DNA of 64,000 nt from Physcomitrium patens (taxonomy: Eukaryota > Streptophyta > Bryopsida > Funariales > Funariaceae). A program made the translations under genes and the position numbers. Shown in pieces: positions 1 through 10,766 of the stretch; the first letter of the stretch is position 1, and each line of letters begins with the position of its first letter. The DNA lies in the NCBI RefSeq assembly GCF_000002425.4, contig NC_037255.1:4691477-4755476 (forward strand), given 5' to 3'. Under the pieces are notes generated by a model. It was not told the DNA's origin. It saw nothing but the letters and a program-made list of their open reading frames with translations, and did not search any database.

Positions 1-939
1 ATCTACAGAGGGGATTTGTAGGTTTTTGCTTGAAGATGTCATTTGTCATTACGGGTGCGTAAGAAAAATCACTGCAGATCGTGGAGAATTAAATGCACAA
101 GAAGCTCGTAAGTTCTTTGAAAAATGTGGAGTTAAACTATCACTGACTACTGCTTATAATCCGAAAGGGAATGCGAAAACCGAACGCGGTCACCCGCCGA
201 TTGTGAAAGCATTGGTTAAAGCTTGTAATTGGAAGATTAAAGAGTGGCCACGGCTTTTGTCATTTGCATTATGGGCTGATCAAATAACACATAGTTCGGT
301 GACAGGATATATGCCAGTAGAACTTATGACAGGTCAAAAACCAATTATGCCGATTGAAGAAAAGGTACTTACTTGGAGTATGCTACCATGGGAAGATGGA
401 TTGACAAGAGAAGAACTTCTGGCTATTAGGATTCGACAATTGGAGCAAAGAACGGAAGATGTCCAAATAGCATTATGAAGGTTAAAAAGAGCAAGGTTAC
501 AAAACAAGGCACGATTCGATAAGCAACATCGATTGAGACCAAAAGCAATCCAGGAAGGTGACTGGATACTTGTTTATGACAATAGTCTGGATAATCAACA
601 TAGTACTTTGCGGAAATTTTCAAAACGTTGGTTTGGACCATATGTTGTAACAACTGTTCATGATAATGCGACTTACTCATTACGGGAGTTAGATGGTACA
701 AAATTGAAAATACCAATTGCAGGGAAGAGAGTAAAAATATTTAAACGAAGACACGCAGAGATGAATATGAAAGACCTTAATGAAGGTACAGAGATTCCAC
801 AGCAAAAAGATGAAAGTGATATGGATAATGAAGGTGACGAAGACGAACTGGACAAAGACGTAGGGGATATATTCAGAATCAAACAGCAATTGGGTAAATT
901 GGTGCATACCGGAGGATGCACAGGTTCAGAGGGGGTGGA
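1..939 (+). mobile_element. 3' internal end of an upstream Ty3/gypsy element (window-edge fragment)
   Basis: This stretch is nearly identical to 7011-7949 (I see two substitutions, at about 62 and 134). It is the integrase C-terminal half plus polypurine tract of an element whose 5' part lies outside the window. Position 1 has no biological meaning; it is the window edge. The fragment joins directly to the LTR at 940, so it shares that LTR with the element that follows. This is the layout expected after LTR-LTR recombination. Confidence 0.9.
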
Positions 940-952
940 TGTCGTGTTGTAA
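2..952 (+). pseudogene. Integrase C-terminal part (DD-E core end and GPY/F module), interrupted by TGA
   Basis: One reading frame runs from the window edge to a TAA at 950-952, 13 bases inside the LTR. It is broken by a TGA at 476-478. Visible motifs are ADRGE, which carries the second catalytic Asp, NAKTERGH, which carries the catalytic Glu, and KRWFGPYVV, the GPY/F module of Ty3/gypsy integrases. An acidic tail (DNEGDEDELDKD) follows. I see no chromodomain. The same TGA is present in the second copy at 7486, so the damage predates the duplication or was inherited from one damaged parent. Integrase would insert the cDNA into chromosomes; this copy cannot make the full protein. Confidence 0.9.
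928..939 (+). other. Polypurine tract before LTR
   Basis: AGAGGGGGTGGA sits directly before the LTR start TGTCGT. This is the position of the plus-strand priming site in LTR retrotransposons. The same tract occurs at 7938-7949. Confidence 0.75.
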
Positions 953-2268
953 CACGAGTATACAGTGAAAATAAAAAGAAAGGGGAATTTTATTAATATT
1001 CAGTTACCTCGAATATTGGGAGCATCGACCAACTTTAGTACAAATACTGAGTGGTCAGGTTCAGTGACTCCGTTACAGTCAGCCGGAGCATACTGAAATG
1101 CCCCGTTCGATTCCAATAACGGGAGTCAGCAGGAAGAGAAGGACCAATTCACACGACGGGTTCAAGGAGCCAATTGGATCCAATTTCGATAATCCAATCC
1201 GGGTCCTCTTACCCAATATGAGACCTGTATTGGTGAGGCAACCCAATGCAGTCTAGTTACGGGAAATCCAGGTCTTACTACGGGTCTTAGCCAATCTGAC
1301 GCGAGGACCAATTTGACCCAATTACGGGAACATCCAGGTTACTACGGGCATCTTTCCCAATATAGGACCTGAATTGGTCGGGCGACTCAATGTGGTCCCG
1401 ATTACGGGATTCGATTCTGTTTCAGGCTGTCCTGAACTCTGTGCCGTCTCAGAGAACGTTGTTTTCGATAAATGGATTTCTTAAAGGTATAGACGAAGGA
1501 GAAAGCTTGGCGGCGAGAGCCAATTTCGGATCCAAGCTTGAGGTGGGAGCCAATTCCGGATCTAAGATGGAAGATTGAAGAAATTCAGAGGATAAGGTTA
1601 GGGGGGGTATAGTTTTGGGGGTGGTTTTTTTTTGGGGAGATCGAGGGGGGAGCTAGTTTTCAAGCTTCTGCAAGCTTACCAGTTCGGTTTTCATTGGAGG
1701 TTTTTTGAAGATCAGGGGAATTAGAGAGAGGAGCTTCATGCTTCGAGTCGGGGAAGGAAAGACATAGAATTTGGATTTTTCTTCTTCGTGGAGTTTTGGG
1801 AAGACTGAGGCACTCGCTGCTGAAGTTAGTATTGTAATGGTGAATCGGGATTTTTAAATGAAGTGGGTTTGAATACTCTTGACTGTTTTGTAAAATCGAG
1901 TTACGTCTGTGATTGAAGGATTAAAGGGGTGTCTATAGGATTGAGTATGCGAAGTGAATGAAATTTATTGGGTTAATCTAACAGGACAGTCAGTGGATAC
2001 AAGATCGTAAGTACAAAGGGGTATTGAAGATTAATACTTTGGGTTGTTTGCGGTTCTCTGTAACGTCTAGAGACCTATCGGCTGGGGCAAAAAGGACTTC
2101 GATAAGCAGTCGAAGAGCACCCGTATAGATTTACTGTACATTGTTGCAGTCCTTTATATTCCAGCAGTCAAAAACTGATAGACTGCGTGACTATCGGCGA
2201 ATCTCCATACTACCTTCTACAGCCAGACGCCCGACGCGTTCTCGAGCAGAAAAGCACGTAATACGACA
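940..2268 (+). repeat. LTR, family A (1,329 bp), shared by two tandem elements
   Basis: It begins TGTCGTGTTG and ends GTAATACGACA, giving the short inverted ends TGTCGT/ACGACA. It is bounded by a polypurine tract upstream and a tRNA primer site downstream. It matches 7950-9279 closely. The U3-like part (about 1200-1410) contains imperfect tandem units built on 'gacctgaattggtcggg' and 'ttacgggaacatccagg' with CCAAT-type motifs, plausibly enhancer repeats. A G-run cluster lies at about 1600-1651. It is both the 3' LTR of the fragment at 1-939 and the 5' LTR of the next element. Confidence 0.9.
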
Positions 2269-2272
2269 AAAG

Positions 2273-2290
2273 TGGTGAACCCGACGTGAA
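2273..2290 (+). other. Primer binding site, tRNA-Trp type
   Basis: TGGTGAACCCGACGTGAA starts four bases after the LTR end. From memory, this is complementary to the 3' 18 bases (including CCA) of plant nuclear tRNA-Trp. The degraded copy at 11023-11040 differs by three transitions. Confidence 0.75.
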
Positions 2291-2339
2291 AGCTTGAGGT
2301 AGAAGGTATTGGATTTTGGTTGATTTTATCTTTATTTTT

Positions 2340-4585
2340 ATGGAAAATGAAAATAAAAATTTTGAAGGATTTTTGGGAGAAGTTTCTGGTGGGGAGTCTT
2401 CTAAAGGACAAGGTATGCACATGGATCCGTCTATTGCTAGTTTGTTTCAAGCCTTCTCATTGTCAATGCAGCAACAGCAAAGCAATGATCGAAAGGAAGC
2501 TTTGGCAACCAAAGCATTGCAAGCAGTGGTCAATAAATGAAAAANNNNNNNNNNNNNNNNNNNNNNNNNNNNNNNNNNNNNNNNNNNNNNNNNNNNNNNN
2601 NNNNNNNNNNNNNNNNNNNNNNNNNNNNNNNNNNNNNNNNNNNNATGGTTGCACTATTTAGACTTGCCACGATACCGAAGATAAGGGACCACATTACATC
2701 GATTACGGATCGTTGTGGGAATTCATGGGAGGATTTTTCACATGCATTGAAAGACGAATATTTCTTGAAAGATGCTGATCGCGTTACTAAGAAGCTGTTT
2801 CTGGGATGGATTGAACGGCCCAATAAGAATTTGCAAGCAACAGAGCTACTAAGGGAATTTGAGAGGCAGTACTCTCAATTATCGAAGGTAGAAAAATTGA
2901 CATTGGAGCCGAACAAAGTTGATCTATTTCTTCAAGCTGCTGATGGAGAATTGCAAGAGAAATTAGAACCCCTTCTTGAAGACAAAGAAGAAGATGAAGG
3001 ATTGACAACGAAGTGGAAGAACGTTGAAGATGCGGTGGGGTTGCTTACAAAAAAAGAAAGGAGGAAGGATAGGAGTAATATTCCGAAACAAGTACAAGCA
3101 CCCAAAGCTCCAGTACGTACTACACCACCGACAATGCCTACAGTTCAACCTTCGACATCCTTGTCAAAGAAAACAGATATGAGTATGGAAGAAATTATAC
3201 GAGGAATGCGAGATCTTCAAATCAAATTGGCAAGACTTGAAGAGAATACTTCTATAAACAATTCGAAGAATGTTTCAAAACAAGGATATGTACAAAGTTG
3301 CATTTGGTGTGATGATGCTTCACACACTAGAAAAGATTGCAATGAATTTAATAATATGATACGGCAGGGAATTATTTGCTGGAAAGATGGGAAGATAGCA
3401 TTGAAAGATAGGGAGGATCTTCTTCAAACCAATTTTGGCAAGGGAGGAATGAGAGCATTGGTTCAAGATTACTTAAAAGGGCATGAAACAGTAGCACGAG
3501 AAAGTGCAAGTTATGGTGCTAGAATAGATGATGAAATTGGTGGAAGTACGGAAACTAGTGAGTTTTGGGCTTCTGCCGTTTCTACAATGCAAGAAGGGAA
3601 ATTACCTCGAGAAGCGTTATTGAGAACTGCAGCTACAATACGAGGAAGAACAGGTTGGGAGGATCCTGTTGAGTTTCTTTCAGTTCATGCATATATTGCT
3701 AAAAGCCAACATGAAGCTTTGATGGAAGAAAAAAGACGAGGAAATTTTGATGATACTAGAGAAGGAAATTCTTTTAAGAGGCAAACTCGAGGAGACAAGG
3801 CTTGGGAGGCAGCTTCACAAGAATTGCCTGTAAAGGATACCTCAGCATCATTGGGAGAAAAAACAACGGAGACAAAAGATAAGGGCAAATCAATTGCTTA
3901 CAAGCTACTTTCTGACATTGAAGCGGCAACAAATTTGAAAGGGGTGTTGGAAGAACGTATATTAAACGCTAAGGTAGAATTCACATTGAAAGAAGTCTTG
4001 GAAATTGCAAAGAAGGAGTTTCATGATGTTATCAGGGACAGCATTAAGCGAAAGAGGCAATTAATGAGCGAAACTGGAATGAGTCATGCTATTGATGCAA
4101 GAATATGTAGAGATGAAGAAGAGGTTGATATTGGTTACAAGCAACCAACAAATGAAAAGAATGGGTATAATCAACGAGTACATTTCGAAGATTCTAGTGA
4201 TAAGGAAATGGAAACTTTGAGCCATTATACTCGAAAGCATTGGGCAAGGGCAACTACTGAGGTATTGGTGAAGGTAGGAGATATAGAAGAACCAATAGTT
4301 GCTTTGGTGGACCATGGTTCTGAAATAAATCTCATGTCTAAAGATCTTTATAAGAAGCAAAAAAGGCCAATTGATATGGAACATGGATGGGCAATACGAG
4401 CAGCTAATAACACACGAGGCGAATTATATGGAGCTTGTCCAGATGTCAAAATTCGGATTGGGGATGTTGCTACGGAGCAACATTTCTTCGTTCAAGATAC
4501 AACGTCTTATCCGTTGATTTTAGGACAACCTTATATCACGGAAACACGGATGGAAACAAAGGTACTTGACGATTATGCAAGATAG
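2340..4585 (+). pseudogene. gag and aspartic protease of Ty3/gypsy element, with assembly gap
   Basis: The gag start is the ATG at 2340 (MENENKNFEG), supported by the equivalent start at 11090 in the second element. The first segment stops at 2538-2540 just before 100 N. After the gap the open frame runs to a TAG at 4583-4585. It encodes a capsid-like helical region, a zinc knuckle CIWCDDASHTRKDC (C-X2-C-X4-H-X4-C, near 3300) and a retropepsin-like domain with VALVDHGSEINL near 4300. The active-site triplet reads DHG rather than D-S/T-G, as it does in the second element, so this is probably a family trait. Near 4570 bases are missing relative to 13300-13330, which shifts the frame before pol. 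Gag would form the particle and the protease would process Gag-Pol. Confidence 0.85.
2545..2644. other. Assembly gap (100 N)
   Basis: Exactly 100 N lie inside gag. By alignment with the second element (11288-11373), about 86 bases are expected here, so the gap length is probably a placeholder. The stop just before the gap may be an edge artefact. Confidence 0.98.
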
Positions 4586-4590
4586 GTGCA

Positions 4591-7500
4591 TTGCAAGATG
4601 ATGAGAAGATTTTGGGTGTTTATGAAGAAAATGGACTAGAAGATTCATTGGAATTGATTACATCTATTGGGTTAGGGGATAATGATAAGATTGTTGAGAT
4701 TCATTCGAGAGGGGTTTATACCATGCTTGAATCTTTTCAAGCACCAAAAGTCACAGTAGAGACGAGATATAAAACGGCAGATAAGAAGGTAAAGCCTGTT
4801 GCCGGACCATTACCAGAGGATTCTAAAGAACAAATGGGAAAAGCATCAAAAGAAGCAAGTTTAAGAGATCCAATGAGTATTGGACATCAGTTTACTGAAG
4901 AGACTTTTGAAGAATTGAAGATTGGTTCTGATGGTTCTTTATTGCCGGAGGAAATTACTTGCTTCAAAAAGATGTTGGCTAAACAAGGTAGATCGTTTGC
5001 CTTCGAATCTCATGAAATTGGGTGTGTGGATCCAAATATTATAACACCTATGGTTATCTTCACTGTACCGCATGTACCTTGGAATCTAAGACCGATTCCA
5101 GTACCGAGGGCACATTTACCTAAATTGATGGAACTATTGAAAGAAAAGATAAAGATGAAAATATTAGAACCTTCATTTGCGCCGTAATCTAGTCGATGGT
5201 TTACGGTACCTAAGAAGAATGGGTCACTGCGGTTTATTCAAGTTATGCAGCCGGTGAATGCTTTAACTGTCAGGAATGCAAGAATTGGACCTATTGTGGA
5301 TGAATTTGCTGAGGCGTTTGCTGGAAGGGCGATCTATTCAATGGGTGATTTGTATTCAGGTTATGATCAATTTCAACTTGCCGAAGGAAGTAGAGATATG
5401 ACAACGATGAGGACACCGCTTGGATTGGTTAGAATGTGCACTCTTCCTCAAGGCGCGACCAACTCAGTTGTGCATATGATGAATGGAATGAATAAGGTAT
5501 TGAGAGATTTTATCCCGGAAAAGACTATGCCTTTTCTGGATGATGTTCCTATAAAAGGGTGCAGAGAAGGAGACAAGGATGAAACTTTAGATATGAGGGG
5601 GTGTCGCAGTTATGTTGTTGATCATATACAAGATTGTGAAAAGATTTTAACTCGGCTTGGAGAAGTTCATCTTACATTATCGGATATGAAGTCCGTATTT
5701 GGAGTGCAAGAGGTTGTAATTATTGGACATTTATGCGGATCTTACGGAAGAAAACCAGATCCGACTAAGGTTGATACAATTGGAAGGATGAAAGAGGATT
5801 GTGGTTCTTTAACAAAGGTTCGCAGGTTTTTGGGTGCATGTGTATTTTATCGAATCTGGATTCCTCATTTTGCTCACATAGCGGATCCATTATATGAACT
5901 GTTACGCAAGGGTTACCGATTTGAATGGAAAGAAAGGCATATTCAGGCAATGCAAAGATTGAAGAAATTATTGATGTCACCTCCAATATTGAGGAAGGTC
6001 GATTATAAGTGCAATAGACTAGTGATTCTTACTGTAGACGCTAGTCCAATTGCCGTTGGATGGACTGTGGGTCAAGATGATTCAAATGGGAGTAGATTTG
6101 CAGTTCGATTTGGGGCTAAAGTTTTAAGTATTCATCAGCATGCATATTCGCAAGTCAAAAGAGAACTTTAGGGAGTCGTTTCAGCTATGAAAGCTGAAAA
6201 GGACTATTTGATTGGGGCAGTAATAGTAATTGAAACAGATTGCTTGCCATTGCTTGGAATGATTACTAACTGTTCAACGCCAGATATTGCAATGTTGAGA
6301 TGGATTGCTTATATTAAGTCACTAAATCCAGAATTTAAGCATATCACTGGAAAGGACAATTTAATAGCAGACATGCTATCTCGAGCAAGATACGAGAGGG
6401 AGGACGAAATGGTTGAAGACATTGATAACGTCGGATTGAAATTCTATTCAATATCAAATCTCAACAGAGAAGACAAGCTATTTCTTGAAGAATCTTATGA
6501 AGGAGAATTATTGGATATTGGTCATTATTTGAATACCTTGTCTAAGCAGGGGAATTGACCTACAGAAAAATTCAAACAAATAAGAAAAAAAGCATATGGA
6601 TTTTTACTTCGAGATGGATTCTTATGGAAGAGACCGAAGAAAGGAATTGGGATGCCACAACGAGTAATAGGCAAAAAGGAAGAAAAACTAAAATTATTAA
6701 AGGAGTTTTATGATAGTTTATGGGCAGGCCATAGAGGAATCTGGGCTACTTTTGCTAAACTCAAGGAACGATATTGGTGGAAAAATATGTATCGAGATGT
6801 GCTCTCATTTGTAGAGTCATGTGAAATCTGTCAATCGTATTCTAATATCCGACATCGAGATGGTCTTCATCCTACGTATCCTCTGGCTATTCATTTTAAA
6901 TGGATTGTTCATTTGGTTATTATGCCAGTTAGATTATGGCAGATGAGATATTTGGTTTTAGCTCGTGAAGATTTATCAAATCAAGTAGAAGGAAGAGCAT
7001 TGAGGACAAAATCTACAGAGGGGATTTGTAGGTTTTTGCTTGAAGATGTCATTTGTCATTACGGGTGCGTAGGAAAAATCACTGCAGATCGTGGAGAATT
7101 AAATGCACAAGAAGCTCGTAAGTTCTTTGAAAAGTGTGGAGTTAAACTATCACTGACTACTGCTTATAATCCGAAAGGGAATGCGAAAACCGAACGCGGT
7201 CACCCGCCGATTGTGAAAGCATTGGTTAAAGCTTGTAATTGGAAGATTAAAGAGTGGCCACGGCTTTTGTCATTTGCATTATGGGCTGATCAAATAACAC
7301 ATAGTTCGGTGACAGGATATATGCCAGTAGAACTTATGACAGGTCAAAAACCAATTATGCCGATTGAAGAAAAGGTACTTACTTGGAGTATGCTACCATG
7401 GGAAGATGGATTGACAAGAGAAGAACTTCTGGCTATTAGGATTCGACAATTGGAGCAAAGAACGGAAGATGTCCAAATAGCATTATGAAGGTTAAAAAGA

Positions 7501-7962
7501 GCAAGGTTACAAAACAAGGCACGATTCGATAAGCAACATCGATTGAGACCAAAAGCAATCCAGGAAGGTGACTGGATACTTGTTTATGACAATAGTCTGG
7601 ATAATCAACATAGTACTTTGCGGAAATTTTCAAAACGTTGGTTTGGACCATATGTTGTAACAACTGTTCATGATAATGCGACTTACTCATTACGGGAGTT
7701 AGATGGTACAAAATTGAAAATACCAATTGCAGGGAAGAGAGTAAAAATATTTAAACGAAGACACGCAGAGATGAATATGAAAGACCTTAATGAAGGTACA
7801 GAGATTCCACAGCAAAAAGATGAAAGTGATATGGATAATGAAGGTGACGAAGACGAACTGGACAAAGACGTAGGGGATATATTCAGAATCAAACAGCAAT
7901 TGGGTAAATTGGTGCATACCGGAGGATGCACAGGTTCAGAGGGGGTGGATGTCGTGTTGTAA
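4591..7962 (+). pseudogene. pol: reverse transcriptase, RNase H and integrase, with four nonsense codons
   Basis: A single frame holds the whole pol region, broken by TAA at 5185, TAG at 6169, TGA at 6556 and TGA at 7486, and ending at TAA 7960-7962. Reverse transcriptase motifs are SRWFTVPKKNGSLRFIQ (about 5190-5245), IYSMGDLYSGYDQFQLAEG and the catalytic PFLDDV (about 5530). RNase H shows ILTVDASP (about 6030) and ends with GKDNLIADMLSR (about 6355). Integrase has the zinc-finger region with GHRG and CEICQ, then the core. Its first catalytic Asp is replaced by His (CAT at 6910-6912); the second Asp (ADRGE) and the Glu (NAKTERGH) remain. The GPY/F module follows (KRWFGPYVV). The element cannot be autonomous. 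Confidence 0.9.
7938..7949 (+). other. Polypurine tract
   Basis: AGAGGGGGTGGA lies immediately 5' of the LTR start at 7950. Confidence 0.75.
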
Positions 7963-9279
7963 CACGAGTATACAGTGAAAATAAAAAGAAAGGGGAATTT
8001 TATTAATATTCAGTTACCTCGAATATTGGGAGCATCGACCAACTTTAGTACAAATACTGAGTGGTCAGGTTCAGTGACTCCGTTACAGTCAGCCGGAGCA
8101 TACTGAAATGCCCCGTTCGATTCCAATAACGGGAGTCAGCAGGAAGAGAAGGACCAATTCACACGACGGGTTCAAGGAGCCAATTGGATCCAATTTCGAT
8201 AATCCAATCCGGGTCCTCTTACCCAATATGAGACCTGTATTGGTGAGGCAACCCAATGCAGTCTAGTTACGGGAAATCCAGGTCTTACTACGGGTCTTAG
8301 CCAATCTGACGCGAGGACCAATTTGACCCAATTACGGGAACATCCAGGTTACTACGGGCATCTTTCCCAATATAGGACCTGAATTGGTCGGGCGACTCAA
8401 TGTGGTCCCGATTACGGGATTCGATTCTGTTTCAGGCTGTCCTGAACTCTGTGCCGTCTCAGAGAACGTTGTTTTCGATAAATGGATTTCTTAAAGGTAT
8501 AGACGAAGGAGAAAGCTTGGCGGCGAGAGCCAATTTCGGATCCAAGCTTGAGGTGGGAGCCAATTCCGGATCTAAGATGGAAGATTGAAGAAATTCAGAG
8601 GATAAGGTTAGGGGGGGTATAGTTTTGGGGGTGGTTTTTTTTTTGAGGAGATCGAGGGGGGAGCTAGTTTTCAAGCTTCTGCAAGCTTACCAGTTCGGTT
8701 TTCATTGGAGGTTTTTTGAAGATCAGGGGAATTAGAGAGAGGAGCTTCATGCTTCGGGTCGGGAAAGGAAAGACATAGAATTTGGATTTTTCTTCTTCGT
8801 GGAGTTTTGGGAAGACTGAGGCACTCGCTGCTGAAGTTAGTATTGTAATGGTGAATCGGGATTTTTAAATGAAGTGGGTTTGAATACTCTTGACTGTTTT
8901 GTAAAATCGAGTTACGTCTGTGATTGAAGGATTAAAGGGGTGTCTATAGGATTGAGTATGCGGAGTGAATGAAATTTATTGGGTTAATCTAACAGGACAG
9001 TCAGTGGATACAAGATCGTAAGTACAAAGGGGTATTGAAGATTAATACTTTGGGTTGTTCGGGGTTCTCTCTAATGTCTAGAGACCTATCGGCTGGGACA
9101 AAAAGGACTTCGACAAGCAGTCGAAGAGCACCCGTATAGATTTACTGTACATTGTTGCAGTCGTTTATATTCCAGCAGTCAAAAACTGATAGACTGCGTG
9201 ACTATCGGCGAATCTCCATACTACCTTCTACAGCCAGACGCCCGGCGCGTTCTCGAGCAGGAAAGCACGTAATACGACA
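7950..9279 (+). repeat. 3' LTR, family A (1,330 bp)
   Basis: It is the same as 940-2268 with one extra T in the T tract near 8640 and about 13 substitutions. Nearly all differences fall after the T tract. It ends ACGACA at 9279 and is followed at once by an internal piece of the same LTR rather than by unique flank. Confidence 0.9.
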
Positions 9280-9483
9280 CCGGCTGGGAAAAAAAAAAAA
9301 AAAAAAAAAAACTTCGACAAGCAGTCGAAGAGCATCCGTATAGATTTACGCTACATTGTTGCAGTCGTTTATATTCCAGCAGTCAAAAACTGATAGACTG
9401 CTTGACTATCGGTGAATCTCCATACTACCTTCTACAGCCAGACGCCCGGCGCGTTCTCGAGCAGGAAAGCACGTAATACGACA
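9280..9483 (+). repeat. Rearranged LTR 3' fragment with expanded poly-A
   Basis: This starts inside LTR sequence (cggctggg, equivalent to about 2078). The normal 'acaaaaagg' is replaced by a run of about 22 A (9290-9311). It then repeats the last ~170 bases of the LTR to ACGACA at 9483. It is a partial tandem copy of the LTR end joined head to tail. Confidence 0.85.
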
Positions 9484-9514
9484 CCGGAGGATGTGCAGGT
9501 TTGGAGGAGGTGGA
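9484..9514 (+). other. Internal 3' tip with polypurine tract
   Basis: The sequence ccggaggatgtgcagg followed by ttggaggaggtgga corresponds to the element tip before an LTR (compare 911-939). It is fused directly to the end of the preceding LTR fragment, so most of an element is missing here. Confidence 0.7.
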
Positions 9515-10766
9515 TGTCGTACTGTAATTACTTACAGTATGTAAAAATTAGTGAAAACATGTAATATGTTTATAAGTCTTAATGTGAGTTAGAATAGTTA
9601 GTATGTTAATTTAAAATGAATTGAAATAAGAAAAATTATTTGGAAGTTAATCTAGTTTGATTATAGAGTTTATATTATATAGGATTTAGATAGTTAGTAT
9701 AAAGATTAAGGGAAGGGAGGAGTTAAAAGATGAAAATATAACTAGAAGGAGGCTTATTGTGAAGTATGAAAGTAAGGCATGGTTGGATGAAGGCAAGGGG
9801 TGAAGAACTTCATCCCTATTGGTCGAATACCATGGCCAATGGGCTTTGAGGAGGCTGCCCGAGGCCATATTAGGAATTAGGGTTCCTCTTTCGAGGCCAT
9901 TCGAGCTTTTGAGGCTAGGGTCAGAAGGTTTAGGATTTTGGGTATAATTTGGGTGAAGATTTTGTGTGATTTCGAGTTTTTATGGAAAAGATATGAATGT
10001 TCAAAGATAAGGTGTCAATTTTGTACCTACTGTCACTTCTTTTGGGCATCACATACGAATACGGAGAGCAACGGAAGATCGGCGACTGGATTTGGAGGGA
10101 GCATTTTTTCGGCTACACATTCTACTTACTGTATAGTGAATTCTAAGATTGGGTGAAGGAGTTATGAGGTGTTGAAGACAGCACTTGTAATTTGAAGGCA
10201 GTAAGTATATCGTTTTGTTGCTAGTTATGGGTGAAGCCATATCTTGAGTTTCTGGACGAATTTTTGGTTCAAAATTTCTACAAGTGTGTGTAATTGGGTT
10301 AAAAAGCTTTAGATCAAAGTTTCATAGTATTTGAATAATTACTTTGTGAGATATGAAGGAAGTTGTACACGGGTGTAAAAAAAGCTAGGGTTTGAAGCTA
10401 CAGTTAGGGTTTTCAAGATATCACAAGATCCAAGACGAATTTACAGTTGAATTTTGGTGTGGTAGTTGCTAAAGATATATCAGTACTCTATGTAAAATTT
10501 GGAGTTGTTAATACGGTTAGATCGTAAGTTATGAGCTGTTGAACTTCGGGAAAAATTCCTCATAAGGATATATAAGTTTTTTATAACACCTTATCAAGTA
10601 TTTTGGTGTTCTTTGGATTTTAAGACTTGTATATTGATGTAATTACTCCAAAGAAGAGGAATTTATATATATAAAATTGTTACCCTTATATTTCAAACTT
10701 GATTGAGTATTTAGTGACAGCCAAAAGCCCAGCGCTTTCTTGAGGCAAACTCTCTCTACCCCGACA
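9515..10766 (+). repeat. LTR of a different subtype (family B, about 1.25 kb)
   Basis: It begins TGTCGTACTG after a polypurine tract and ends CCCCGACA. Its central part (about 9760-10150) matches 19200-19570 at the 5' end of the old element, with shared blocks such as gaggccatattaggaatta. It is unlike family A in U3, but its last ~50 bases resemble the family A end (cagccaaaagcccagcgc versus cagccagacgcccggcgc). Family B therefore looks like an older, diverged LTR subtype of the same lineage. Confidence 0.7.

Larger units (their letters stand above)
940..9279 (+). mobile_element. Ty3/gypsy LTR retrotransposon, nearly full length, inactive
   Basis: The order is LTR, tRNA-Trp primer site, gag-protease, RT-RNase H-integrase, polypurine tract, LTR, over about 8.3 kb. 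Domain order with integrase last and the GPY/F module define Ty3/gypsy. The RT and integrase wording resembles Tcn1-type elements that I recall being shared by fungi and mosses, but no chromodomain is visible, so the clade is uncertain. No target duplication can be checked because both flanks are other retroelement pieces. LTR divergence is about 1 percent, so the unit is young, although pol has four stops. Confidence 0.9.

Noticed and set aside
1390-1578. 62-residue open frame inside the LTR (also at 8400-8588)
   Set aside because: It is present in both LTR copies only because the LTR is duplicated; no coding motif.
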